64,000 bases of DNA, taken from contig OZ240678.1 in NCBI GenBank assembly GCA_965198905.1, positions 2,480,001-2,544,000 of the forward strand. Direction: 5' to 3'. The stretch comes from CAHJWH01 sp965198905 (GTDB lineage Bacteria > Pseudomonadota > Alphaproteobacteria > Caulobacterales > Caulobacteraceae). Positions 6,738-14,283 of this stretch are shown piece after piece. The translations under genes and the position numbers were made by a program. The stretch's first letter is position 1. Each line of letters begins with the position of its first letter. The notes under the pieces were generated by a model. It was given only the letters and a program-made list of their open reading frames with translations, was not told where the DNA came from and did not search any database.

Positions 6738-8468
6738 ATGACCAGGACCGTAGCGGACCAGTTCGTCGACACCCTCGCCGAGGCCGGCGTCAAGCGCATC
6801 TGGGGCGTGGTGGGCGACAGCCTTAACGGCGTCACCGATGCGCTCCGCCGCCATGGCGCCATCCAGTGGCTGCACGTGCGCCACGAGGAGGTGGGCGCCT
6901 TCGCGGCGGCCGGGGAAGCGGCGGTGAGCGGCGAGGTGGCGGTCTGCGCCGGGTCGTGCGGGCCTGGCAACACGCACCTGATCAACGGTCTGTACGACGC
7001 CCACCGCTCGCGCGTGCCGGTGGTGGCCATCGCCGCCCAGATCCCCTCGCCCGAGATCGGCTCCGGCTACTTCCAGGAGACCCATCCGGAGACCCTGTTC
7101 AAGGAGTGCTCCAGCTACTGCGAGCTGATCTCCAGCCCCGCCCAGATGCCCCGGGTGCTGGAGATCGCGCTCCGCCGCGCGGCCGCGGAGCGGTGCGTGT
7201 GCGTGGTGGTGATCCCGGGCGACGTGGCGCTCCGCCCCGCCGAGGACCGGCCGCAGACGCCCCGCGCGGCCCTGGCGCTCCCTGCGCCCGTCGTGCGCCC
7301 CTCGGACGCCTCGCTGGACGCGCTCGCCGCCTTCCTGAACGGGGCCGAGCGCATCACGCTGCTGTGCGGCGGCGGATGCGCCGGAGCCAAGGCCGAGCTG
7401 CTGGAGCTCGGGGGCGTGCTGAAGTCGCCCATGGTGCACGCGCTCGGCGGCAAGACGGCGGTGGAGCCCGACAACCCCTACGACGTCGGCATGACCGGGC
7501 TGATCGGCTTCTCCTCCGGCTACCACGCCGTGCGTGAGTGCGACGCGCTCCTGATGCTCGGCACCGACTTTCCCTATCCCCAGTTCTATCCTGACCACAC
7601 CCACGTGGCGCAGGTGGATCTGCGTCCAGAGGCCATCGGGCGGCGCCACACCATCGAGCTCGGCCTGGTCGGCGAGGTGAAGGCCACGCTGCAGGCGCTG
7701 CTGCCGCGACTGAAGCCCAAGACCGATGCGCGCTTCCTGGAGACCGCGCAGGCCCACTACCGCAAGGCGCGCCAGGGCCTGGACGATCTCGCCCAGGGCA
7801 GGCCCGGCGGGCGGCTGCATCCCCAGCAGGTGGCGCGAGTGGCGAGCGAACTCGCCACGCGCGACGCCGTCTTCACCTGCGACGTGGGCCTGCCGACGGT
7901 GTGGGCCGCGCGGCACGTGAACCTGGACGGCGGCGAGCGCCGGCTGATCGGCTCCTACTGGCACGGCTCCATGGCCTGCGCCATGCCGCTGGCCATGGGC
8001 GTGCAGGCGCTGGACCGGGGCCGCCAGGTGGTGTCGCTGTCGGGCGACGGCGGCTTCACCATGCTGATGGGCGACCTCCTCAGCCTCAAGCAGCTCGCCC
8101 TGCCGGTGAAGGTGATCGTGTTCAACAACGGGTCGCTCGGCTTCATCGAGCTGGAGCAGAAGTCCTCCGGCTTCATCGACACGGGCACCGGGCTCGACAA
8201 CCCCGACTTCGCCAGGATGGCCGAGGCGGTCGGGATCAAGGGCGTGCGCATCGAGGACCCGGCCGAGGTGGAGGCTGGTCTGAAGGAGGCCTTCGCCCAC
8301 GACGGCCCTGTGATCGTAGACGCGGTGGTCAGCCGCCAGCAGCTGGCCATGCCGCCCGCGGTCACCGCCACCATGGCCAAGGGTTTCACCCTCTACATGC
8401 TCAAGGCCGTGCTGAACGGACGCGCCGACGAGGTGGTCGAACTGGCTAAGGCCAACCTGCTCCGCTGA
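6738..8468 (+). CDS. ThDP-dependent pyruvate dehydrogenase (quinone)/pyruvate oxidase, PoxB-like
   Basis: The protein has 576 residues, close to E. coli PoxB (572). The ThDP Pyr domain holds GVVGDSLNGVTDAL and the catalytic Glu in HVRHEEVGAFAAAGEA (near residue 50). The central FAD-type domain follows, and the PP domain has the ThDP motif SGDGGFTMLMGDLLSLKQ ending in FNN. These enzymes oxidise pyruvate to acetate and CO2 and pass electrons to ubiquinone at the membrane, using an amphipathic C-terminal helix; the C-terminus here (FTLYMLKAVLNGRADEVVEL) could serve that role. Its place after a candidate citramalyl-CoA lyase makes sense because that lyase yields pyruvate. A strong GAGGAG precedes the ATG. 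Confidence 0.85.
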   Translation: MTRTVADQFVDTLAEAGVKRIWGVVGDSLNGVTDALRRHGAIQWLHVRHEEVGAFAAAGEAAVSGEVAVCAGSCGPGNTHLINGLYDAHRSRVPVVAIAAQIPSPEIGSGYFQETHPETLFKECSSYCELISSPAQMPRVLEIALRRAAAERCVCVVVIPGDVALRPAEDRPQTPRAALALPAPVVRPSDASLDALAAFLNGAERITLLCGGGCAGAKAELLELGGVLKSPMVHALGGKTAVEPDNPYDVGMTGLIGFSSGYHAVRECDALLMLGTDFPYPQFYPDHTHVAQVDLRPEAIGRRHTIELGLVGEVKATLQALLPRLKPKTDARFLETAQAHYRKARQGLDDLAQGRPGGRLHPQQVARVASELATRDAVFTCDVGLPTVWAARHVNLDGGERRLIGSYWHGSMACAMPLAMGVQALDRGRQVVSLSGDGGFTMLMGDLLSLKQLALPVKVIVFNNGSLGFIELEQKSSGFIDTGTGLDNPDFARMAEAVGIKGVRIEDPAEVEAGLKEAFAHDGPVIVDAVVSRQQLAMPPAVTATMAKGFTLYMLKAVLNGRADEVVELAKANLLR

Positions 8469-8505
8469 GCCCGCAGCCGAGCCCGAGCCCGCAAGGATCC
8501 CTATC

Positions 8506-9561
8506 ATGGCGAACCCCGACACCGGCCTAAGCGAGCTGTTCCGCCCCGGCGTGCGGCTGATGGAGACCGCCGTGGAGGCGGTGGGGATCGAGATCGGGCC
8601 GCGGGCCGGTTACGCCACGCCCAACACCGTGGTCCTCGACCTCAAGACCCTGCGACTGCGCGACTACTCCAAGGGCGAGGAGGGTACGCCCATCCTGGTC
8701 CACGCGCCCTTCGCCGGCCACAGCTCCGCCATCGCCGACTTCCACCACGACCAGAGCCTGATGGCCTGCCTGAAGGAACACGCCGGCGGCCCGCTCTATC
8801 TGACCGACTGGAAGAGCGCGGACGCGCAGATTCAGGGCTTCACCATCGACGAATACCTGGCCGAGCTGGTCGTGGCCATCGACCACATCGGCGGCCGCGC
8901 GCACGTGGCGGGGCTCTGCCAGGGCGGCTGGGCAGCGGCCATGCTCGCCGCCCGCTTCCCGGACAAGGTGGCGAGCCTGGTCCTGGCCGGCGCGCCGCTG
9001 GACCTGATGGCCGGCGACGGCTGGATCAAGCGCATGGTCAAGACCATGCCGCCCGCCTTCTACCAGCAGCTGGTGGTCCTCGGCGGCGGGCGGCTGCGCG
9101 GCCAGACCATGCTGCAGGGCTTCAAGGCCATGCACCCCTTCGAGCAGTATCTGGAGCGCTACATCCGCCTCTACGAGCACATCGACGACGCCGAGTACCG
9201 CCGCCGCCTGGAGTTGTTCTCCGCCTGGTACGAGCACCCGATCGATCTGCCGGGGCCCTGGTATCTGCAGGTGGTGGATGATCTCTTCCGCAAGAACCTG
9301 TTCTACGAAGGCCGGTTCACCGCGCTTGGCGAGACCATCGGCGTCGCCGGGGTGACCTGCCCGGCCTATCTCCTGGCCGGCGAGCATGACGACATCACGC
9401 CCCCGCCCCAGGTGCTGGAAGCCTCCAGGCGTCTGGGAACCCCCGCAGAGGACATCGTCAAGGAGACCGTTCCTGGCGGACACGTGGGCCTGTTCATGTC
9501 TCACCGCACCGTGCACGACACCTGGCCCAAGATCGCCAAGTGGATGCGGGGGATCGGCTGA
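8506..9561 (+). CDS. PhaC-like alpha/beta-hydrolase with a catalytic Cys nucleophile
   Basis: The protein has 351 residues. The nucleophile elbow reads A-G-L-C-Q-G-G (Cys138), the G-x-C-x-G-G box of polyhydroxyalkanoate synthases, not the G-x-S-x-G of esterases. The Asp (in AGEHDDITPP, residues 291-300) and His (VPGGHVG, His326) fall where the triad of class III PhaC lies (Cys149, Asp302, His331 in Allochromatium), and the length also matches class III. No phaE or phaR partner and no phasin is near. It is the last gene of the CoA-ester operon, 37 bases after poxB, so it may use an acyl-CoA such as the operon makes. It could be a true PHA synthase, a depolymerase relative, or an acyl-CoA hydrolase. 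Confidence 0.7.
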   Translation: MANPDTGLSELFRPGVRLMETAVEAVGIEIGPRAGYATPNTVVLDLKTLRLRDYSKGEEGTPILVHAPFAGHSSAIADFHHDQSLMACLKEHAGGPLYLTDWKSADAQIQGFTIDEYLAELVVAIDHIGGRAHVAGLCQGGWAAAMLAARFPDKVASLVLAGAPLDLMAGDGWIKRMVKTMPPAFYQQLVVLGGGRLRGQTMLQGFKAMHPFEQYLERYIRLYEHIDDAEYRRRLELFSAWYEHPIDLPGPWYLQVVDDLFRKNLFYEGRFTALGETIGVAGVTCPAYLLAGEHDDITPPPQVLEASRRLGTPAEDIVKETVPGGHVGLFMSHRTVHDTWPKIAKWMRGIG

Positions 9562-9579
9562 CGAGAGACGAAGCGGTCC

Positions 9580-9944
9580 TTCATCCACCGGATCGACCAC
9601 CTCGTCCTCACGATCGCCTCGCTCGACGTCCCGTGCGACTTCTACGCCCGCGTGCTCGGCTTCGAGCGGGTGGACACGGCCAACCGACCGCCCTGAAGTT
9701 CGGCGGCTGCAAGATCAACGGCCACGAGACGGGCCGCACGTTCGACCCCAAAGCTATGGCCCGGCGCCGGGCGCCGGCGACTTCTGCTTGGTCACGACCG
9801 CGTCGCTTGACGAGGTGCTGATCGGCCTCGCGGCGTTCCGGTGGAGGATGGCCCCGTCGAGCCCTGATGACTTCCGTCTATTTCCGCGATCCCGACGGCG
9901 ACCTCATCGAAGTCAGCCGCTATGGGCCCGAAGAAGGGGATTAA
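9580..9944 (+). pseudogene. Decayed VOC (glyoxalase/bleomycin-resistance) family gene
   Basis: The first part reads FIHRIDHLVLTIASLDVPCD then FYARVLGFERV, the classic start of a vicinal-oxygen-chelate protein with the metal-binding His in DHLVL. A frame change follows near 9680-9690 (ALKFGGCKINGH), further shifts occur, and the end in yet another frame is MTSVYFRDPDGDLIEVSRYG, the typical C-terminal strand with the metal-binding Glu. At least three reading frames are needed to join the pieces, so the gene is broken. It begins just after the PhaC-like gene and was probably the operon's last member. Confidence 0.75.
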
Positions 9945-10236
9945 GCGACCGACAATCCGATCTTATCTTCAGCGAAACGCCTGAGCGGTTCCGTCTGGAC
10001 TGAACGACTTTCAAACAAGTGCTTTTTTCGGAATGGCAGCTATGCACCGTGCGGTCTCTGAAGATGCCGATCGCTATCGACCAATTGTTGCTGTATATTG
10101 AGAAAACCAAGCAGTGGCTCGGGCCGCACGATGTGGCACTCTCTGGCTGATAGAGTGAACGTGCACATGGGTGCTCCGGCCATAACCGTAGCTTCTGCAG
10201 GCAATGGAGCTGTGCCGAGTACCCGGCAAACTGCCT
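9945..10236. other. Intergenic stretch without a supported gene
   Basis: These 292 bases lie between the decayed VOC gene and the left end of the IS66-type element. Base composition is nearer to even than in the flanks. I see no supported reading frame, RNA gene or strong hairpin. It may be old flanking DNA of the accessory segment. Confidence 0.5.
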
Positions 10237-11601
10237 GTAATTACCCACCCCGGCGCTCTCGTTGTGATCAGGCGGCGAGCGTCGCCATGATGGTCTTGAA
10301 TGGGTTGGCGCCGGGGGTGAGGCGGGCGGTGTCGATCACGGTGCGGACATCGGCTTCGCCCTGGGCGGCCCACATGGCGCGGTAGCCGTTGGTGACCTTG
10401 CGCTGGATGACGGCGGGTCGCAGGTCGCGTTCGCAGGCGTTGTTGGTGGCTTGGACCTCGCCGGGCCATCGGGCGAAGGTCAGGAGCTGATCTCGGGCTC
10501 GCCTGAACTTGTTCTGGAGGGCTTGCGCCAAGTCGCACGAGCTCGGAGCAGCCAGGATATCGTCGAGGCCCCGCTCCAAGGCGCGGCGCTTGGTGGCGAC
10601 AGTCGAGGCGGCGAAGGTGGTGATGTCGCGAGCCAGGGCGAAAGCCTTTTGCAGCCACAGCTGGAGACGAAAAGCCAAGTCGTCGTGGCTGAGGTCCAGG
10701 GCGTAGGCGACGTCGCGGGCGAGGTGGGCCAGACAAGTCTGATGGGCGGCCGCATGACCCTGCTGGGCGGCGTAGCGGTCGGAGCACCAGACCTCGGGCC
10801 GGTGGCCGTCCATCATGGTGCGGATCACCACGGCCCCACGCGTCGGGGCGGCCTGATGGACCACGGCCTGATCGCAGCGGAAGACCCAATGGTAGGCGTT
10901 GCTTCCCTCGATGCGAACGCCCGTCTCGTCGGAGCTGACCACCTTGGCCTGGCGCAACTCGGCCACGGCCTGCTCGCGCCCAGCGACGAAGCAGTCCTGG
11001 GCGCGGCGCAGCATGTTCATCAGCGCACCCTGGCTGATCCGGACGCCGAAGACGTCGGCGAAGCTCGCCTGGAGCCGCTCGTAGGAGAAGGCCTGGAAGG
11101 TCTTCAGATAGGTCGCCAAACCGTGCAGGCGCGGTCCAAACGGGCTGCCGCTCGCCGCCTGCGGCACGGCGGCCAGAACGCGAGCGTCGCAGACAGGGCA
11201 ACGCACCGCCAGACGCTGGTGGCGCTCTATAAAGGGGGAGATCGTCGGCAGGTCTATCTTGTCGTAGGCGCCCACGACCTCGGCGGCCAAATCTGACGAC
11301 AGGGCCGCAAGGCAGTCAGGACACTGGTCGGGATAATGAGCCACGATCCGGTCGGCCTCCTCGCTCATCACGCGGCTATGACCCTCATGGCCAGGCTTCG
11401 CGCCACCCGGCCGCGACGTCTCGCGTCGTTCCTTGCGATCTGTAGACGGCGGTTTGGAGGATCTGCGCGACGTCTTGGCTGGACGCTGAAGCCGTAGCAC
11501 CAGCTCGATCAGCTCTTCCTTGCTCAAGCGCTCAAGATCGATTCGCCCCATCCGCCGCTTGAATCAGCGATCCCCGAAGCCCGCAGGGGGTGAGTAATTA
11601 C
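10237..11601 (-). mobile_element. IS66-family insertion sequence (single transposase gene)
   Basis: The element is about 1.37 kb. Its ends are inverted repeats: the left end starts GTAATTACCCACCCC, and the right end is the complement of GTAATTACTCACCCC (14 of 15 match). Both begin with GTAA, as IS66-family ends do. It carries only the large transposase and no tnpA or tnpB, as in the ISBst12-type branch. The eight bases on each side (AACTGCCT and ACGCCCGC) do not match, so the usual 8-bp target duplication is absent. The element may have been involved in a deletion or recombination, or the flanks have diverged. Confidence 0.85.
10268..11551 (-). CDS. IS66-family transposase (TnpC type)
   Basis: The transposase has 427 residues and looks intact. 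An N-terminal leucine-rich helix (LSKEELIELVLRLQRP) is followed by a Ser/Lys/Pro-rich linker (SSKPPSTDRKERRE) and a zinc-binding part with two Cys pairs (CPDC, CPVC), usual for IS66. The catalytic core has SSDETGVRIEG (first Asp), HQTCLAHLARD in the middle and TNNACERDLRPAVIQRKVTNG, whose Glu completes the DDE triad. The transcript reads away from the DUF5681 and methyltransferase genes. There is no frameshift, so the element could still be mobile. Confidence 0.9.
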   Translation of the reverse strand: MGRIDLERLSKEELIELVLRLQRPAKTSRRSSKPPSTDRKERRETSRPGGAKPGHEGHSRVMSEEADRIVAHYPDQCPDCLAALSSDLAAEVVGAYDKIDLPTISPFIERHQRLAVRCPVCDARVLAAVPQAASGSPFGPRLHGLATYLKTFQAFSYERLQASFADVFGVRISQGALMNMLRRAQDCFVAGREQAVAELRQAKVVSSDETGVRIEGSNAYHWVFRCDQAVVHQAAPTRGAVVIRTMMDGHRPEVWCSDRYAAQQGHAAAHQTCLAHLARDVAYALDLSHDDLAFRLQLWLQKAFALARDITTFAASTVATKRRALERGLDDILAAPSSCDLAQALQNKFRRARDQLLTFARWPGEVQATNNACERDLRPAVIQRKVTNGYRAMWAAQGEADVRTVIDTARLTPGANPFKTIMATLAA

Positions 11602-11614
11602 ACGCCCGCCGCCG

Positions 11615-12406
11615 TTAGCTCGGAGGTTTTCCTCGCCTACGGTGTTCCTTTTCGGCTGAGGTCAGATGGGCATGGCCAGGCTGACTCTCGCGCCAGCGCT
11701 CCAGATCGAAGCCCGGGCGTCGGCGAGTCTCTTCGTCCGGCACGCTCGCATTGATGATCTCTATGATCTTCAGGTTCTGGGCGATGTCGTCGGCGATCAG
11801 GCCGCCTTGATCGCCCTCCTCGGCCAGCTTTCGGAACTCGGAGATTTCGTCTAGCATCTGCTGGCGTGCGGACAGCATCCTGTCCCATTCCGCCTTTTCG
11901 GTTTCGTTGGTTGGGCTGTTGAACCTGACTCTCAGCACCTTCTCGTCCAGGATGATTTCGTCTGGATGAGGGATCGGCTCAGGCCGGGCGCGGCCCGCCT
12001 GATCGCAGGCCTCGAAGACGGCTCTCCAGCGCTTTTTGTATTGTGTGACCGCGGAGAAAGTCTCGAGGAGCTCCTCGAACTGCTGCGTTTGAGCGGCCTT
12101 GACCATAGCGGCCAGCGCTAGCTGGGAAGGATGGTGGCCTTTGACGGCAGAGACGCCCAGGCTGCGGACGACGGCCTGGATCATCGGCAGCTCGATCAGC
12201 TTGTCGTTCTCACGCACCTGGATGGGGCGCAGCGCCTCCTCCAGGACCATTTGGTCCAACTGGATGTTGGCGGCCGTCCGCTTCGGCTTGTTGGTAGCCG
12301 GACGACCCTTCGGATTGCCTGAGGCGCCCTTCTTGAACTGGTGCTCCTTGGGCGGTCGCTTGTAACCGACGCCTTGGCTGCTTGCCCGGGGAGGGTGTCC
12401 GCTCAT
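11615..12406 (-). CDS. DUF5681 domain-containing protein
   Basis: The protein has 263 residues, and its start overlaps the stop of the upstream methyltransferase gene in ATGA. The N-terminal box (about residues 14-37: YKRPPKEHQFKKGASGNPKG then RP) is the DUF5681 signature, a short basic Gly/Pro-rich motif often found in phage and island proteins. The middle (LIELPMIQAVVRSLGVSAVK) and the rest are helical and charged. The function is not known. The constant pairing with ParB-methyltransferase fusions suggests that the two work together on DNA, but that is inference. No membrane segment is seen. Confidence 0.75.
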   Translation of the reverse strand: MSGHPPRASSQGVGYKRPPKEHQFKKGASGNPKGRPATNKPKRTAANIQLDQMVLEEALRPIQVRENDKLIELPMIQAVVRSLGVSAVKGHHPSQLALAAMVKAAQTQQFEELLETFSAVTQYKKRWRAVFEACDQAGRARPEPIPHPDEIILDEKVLRVRFNSPTNETEKAEWDRMLSARQQMLDEISEFRKLAEEGDQGGLIADDIAQNLKIIEIINASVPDEETRRRPGFDLERWRESQPGHAHLTSAEKEHRRRGKPPS

Positions 12407-13731
12407 GCCGGCGCCTTTTCGCACCGCGCGACTTCCAGGGCGTCGAAGGCCTCGCCTGTCGAGGCCAGCTTCGCGACCTTGCCGGTCAGGCCGGTGTAAC
12501 GACGCAGGATGACGTCGCAGTACAGAGGATCGCACTCAATTAGCCGTGCCGATCGTCCGGTCACTTCCGCAGCGACCAGGGTGGTCCCTGACCCGCCGAA
12601 GCCGTCCAGCACGATTTCGCCTCGGCGCGAGCAATCGCGTATGGCGTCGGCCACCAGGGCCGCCGGCTTGACGGTGGGGTGCATGGCGAGCTCCTCCGAG
12701 CGGGTAGCCGAGATGCTGGAGATGCCGGGATAGTCCCAGACGTTGGACCGGTGGCGTCCGCCTTCGCCCAGGCCGAAGGTGTTGGTGTGCGCTCCCCCAC
12801 CGACCTCAAAGGCGAACACCAGCTCGTGCTTGGACCGGTAGAAGGCACCCATGCCGGCGTTGCTCTTGTTCCAGACGCACAGGTTCTTCAGCTCGCGGAA
12901 CACCTGACGTCCTGCGGCCAGGAGCTCGCCCATGTGTCGCCAGTCCATGCAGACGAAGGCGATGGCGCCGTCGCGCGCGACGCCAGCCATTGCGCCGAGG
13001 CTGTCGGTCAGGAAGGTTGTGAACGCCTGCTCCGACATCTCGCCGGTCGCCATGGCGAACTCGCGGTGGCGCGCGGCGCCGGAGCCGGAGCCGCAGACGT
13101 GACCGTCTATGGGCACGTTGTAGGGCGGGTCGGTGAAGATGAGGTCCGCCTTTCCGCCCTGCATCAGCGCCTCGTAGGTGGCGGCCTCGCGAGCGTCGCC
13201 GCAGATGAGACGGTGTCGACCTAGCGTCCAGAGCTCTCCAGGCCGGCAAACCGGGTCGGTTTGCAGGGCGGGGGTGTTGTCGGCGCTGGCGTCGCGGCCG
13301 CTCGGGCTGCTCTCGCGCGCCGTGTCGAGCGTCGGGTCGACCTCGGTGGTCGAGAAGCCGGTCAGAGAGACATCGAACTGGAGATCGATGAGCGCCTGCA
13401 GCTCGATCGCCAGCACCTCCTGATCCCAGCCGGCGTTGAGGGCTAGCTTGTTGTCGGCCAGGATGTAGGCGCGCCGCTCCTCGTCAGTGAGGTGGGAGAG
13501 GCGCAGCGTCGGAACGGTGGTGAGATCGAGCAGCTTGGCGGCTTCCACGCGGCCATGGCCGGCGATGATCTCGCCCGCATCGCTGACCAGCACCGGGTTG
13601 GTGAATCCAAAGCGGCGGATGCTGTCGGCGATCTGTCTCACCTGCTTCTTGGAATGGGTGCGGGCGTTGCGCGCGTAGGGCCGGAGATCGCTCGGGGCGC
13701 GCTGCTCGATGTGCATGTCGGCTTGGCTCAT
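12403..13731 (-). CDS. ParB-like nuclease domain fused to a DNA adenine/cytosine-N4 methyltransferase
   Basis: The fusion has 442 residues. Residues about 10-110 are a ParB/sulfiredoxin-like domain: LRPYARNARTHSKKQVRQIA, FGFTNPVLVSDAGEIIAGHG and R. Residues about 165-420 are an N6/N4 methyltransferase with the catalytic DPPY (DLIFTDPPYNVPIDG) before the SAM motif (VLDGFGGSGTTLVAAEVTGR), which is the beta-class order with the target-recognition part between. No restriction gene is next to it. Such orphan fusions are common in alphaproteobacterial prophages and islands. The target sequence cannot be read. Translation is coupled to the DUF5681 gene. Confidence 0.9.
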   Translation of the reverse strand: MSQADMHIEQRAPSDLRPYARNARTHSKKQVRQIADSIRRFGFTNPVLVSDAGEIIAGHGRVEAAKLLDLTTVPTLRLSHLTDEERRAYILADNKLALNAGWDQEVLAIELQALIDLQFDVSLTGFSTTEVDPTLDTARESSPSGRDASADNTPALQTDPVCRPGELWTLGRHRLICGDAREAATYEALMQGGKADLIFTDPPYNVPIDGHVCGSGSGAARHREFAMATGEMSEQAFTTFLTDSLGAMAGVARDGAIAFVCMDWRHMGELLAAGRQVFRELKNLCVWNKSNAGMGAFYRSKHELVFAFEVGGGAHTNTFGLGEGGRHRSNVWDYPGISSISATRSEELAMHPTVKPAALVADAIRDCSRRGEIVLDGFGGSGTTLVAAEVTGRSARLIECDPLYCDVILRRYTGLTGKVAKLASTGEAFDALEVARCEKAPA

Positions 13732-14191
13732 GCCGTGAACGTAAACGGAACAATGAGACCAGTGGAAGAGGCGTGTCGCAGCTTTATTCGCGCCTGCTGC
13801 CTATCGGCGACCGCATTTGGCGTAGGCGTTCTACGACTGGCGATCCCTGATCTCGTGGAGTCGGATCGCAGTTCCGGCTTAGCGAGATCGCTGTTATTGC
13901 AAAGCTCTTCAGGCTCAATATTCCGAACTAAACTCTTGTATATTCTCAGAAAAGTGAAACGTTTGCCTCCGGAAGCCGTGGAAAGTCCGCCAAAGATCCC
14001 TGGCGGCAGGGATTAGCAGCGATAACTGAGCACGCGTGCTGAGGGGCCAGCAAGCTTAAGGGTGCGACAATATTGGCCAGTCTGGACCGGCGCCTTCGCC
14101 CGGGACTGGACTGAGGCGGACGACTGAGCGCCCGTGTTCGCGAGCTCGGCCGCGTCCGGGCTCTACCTGAAAGCCAAGGCTAAGAAGGCTT
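13732..14191. other. 460-base gap upstream of the methyltransferase gene
   Basis: I see no convincing gene here. The left part (13740-13960) is less GC-rich than the flanks and probably holds the methyltransferase promoter. A small hairpin, CCGCCA...TGGCGG, lies near 13988-14005. An open frame antisense to the methyltransferase runs into this stretch but has no recognisable features. The gap ends at a tRNA-like sequence. Confidence 0.45.
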
Positions 14192-14272
14192 GGTGGCGGA
14201 GAGGCTACGATGCGAGCTGAAAATCTGTTGATTGCGCCATCGTAGGTTCGGCGCCTACTTCCCCCACCACCG
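14192..14272 (+). pseudogene. Degenerate tRNA-Tyr-like sequence
   Basis: The segment begins GGTGGCG and ends CCCCACC-A-CCG, so the acceptor arms pair at six of seven positions, with CCG in place of CCA. Inside, CTGAAAATCTG differs by one base from CTGTAAATCTG, the usual tRNA-Tyr anticodon loop region; this changes GTA to GAA. A long variable arm and GTAGG-TTCGGCG-CCTAC, a T arm with an odd loop, follow. The D arm is too short, the anticodon stem is mismatched, and three extra bases separate the T arm from the acceptor. It is probably a dead tRNA copy or an attachment-site remnant at the edge of the accessory segment. Confidence 0.45.
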
Positions 14273-14283
14273 TCCAGATGCGC

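Noticed and set aside
13492..14016. Plus-strand open frame opposite the methyltransferase start
   Set aside because: It has no family features, and most of it is the complement of a real gene.
14192..14272. Functional tRNA gene
   Set aside because: The D arm is too short, the anticodon stem does not pair, the T loop is unusual, and three extra bases separate the T arm from the acceptor; kept only as a remnant.
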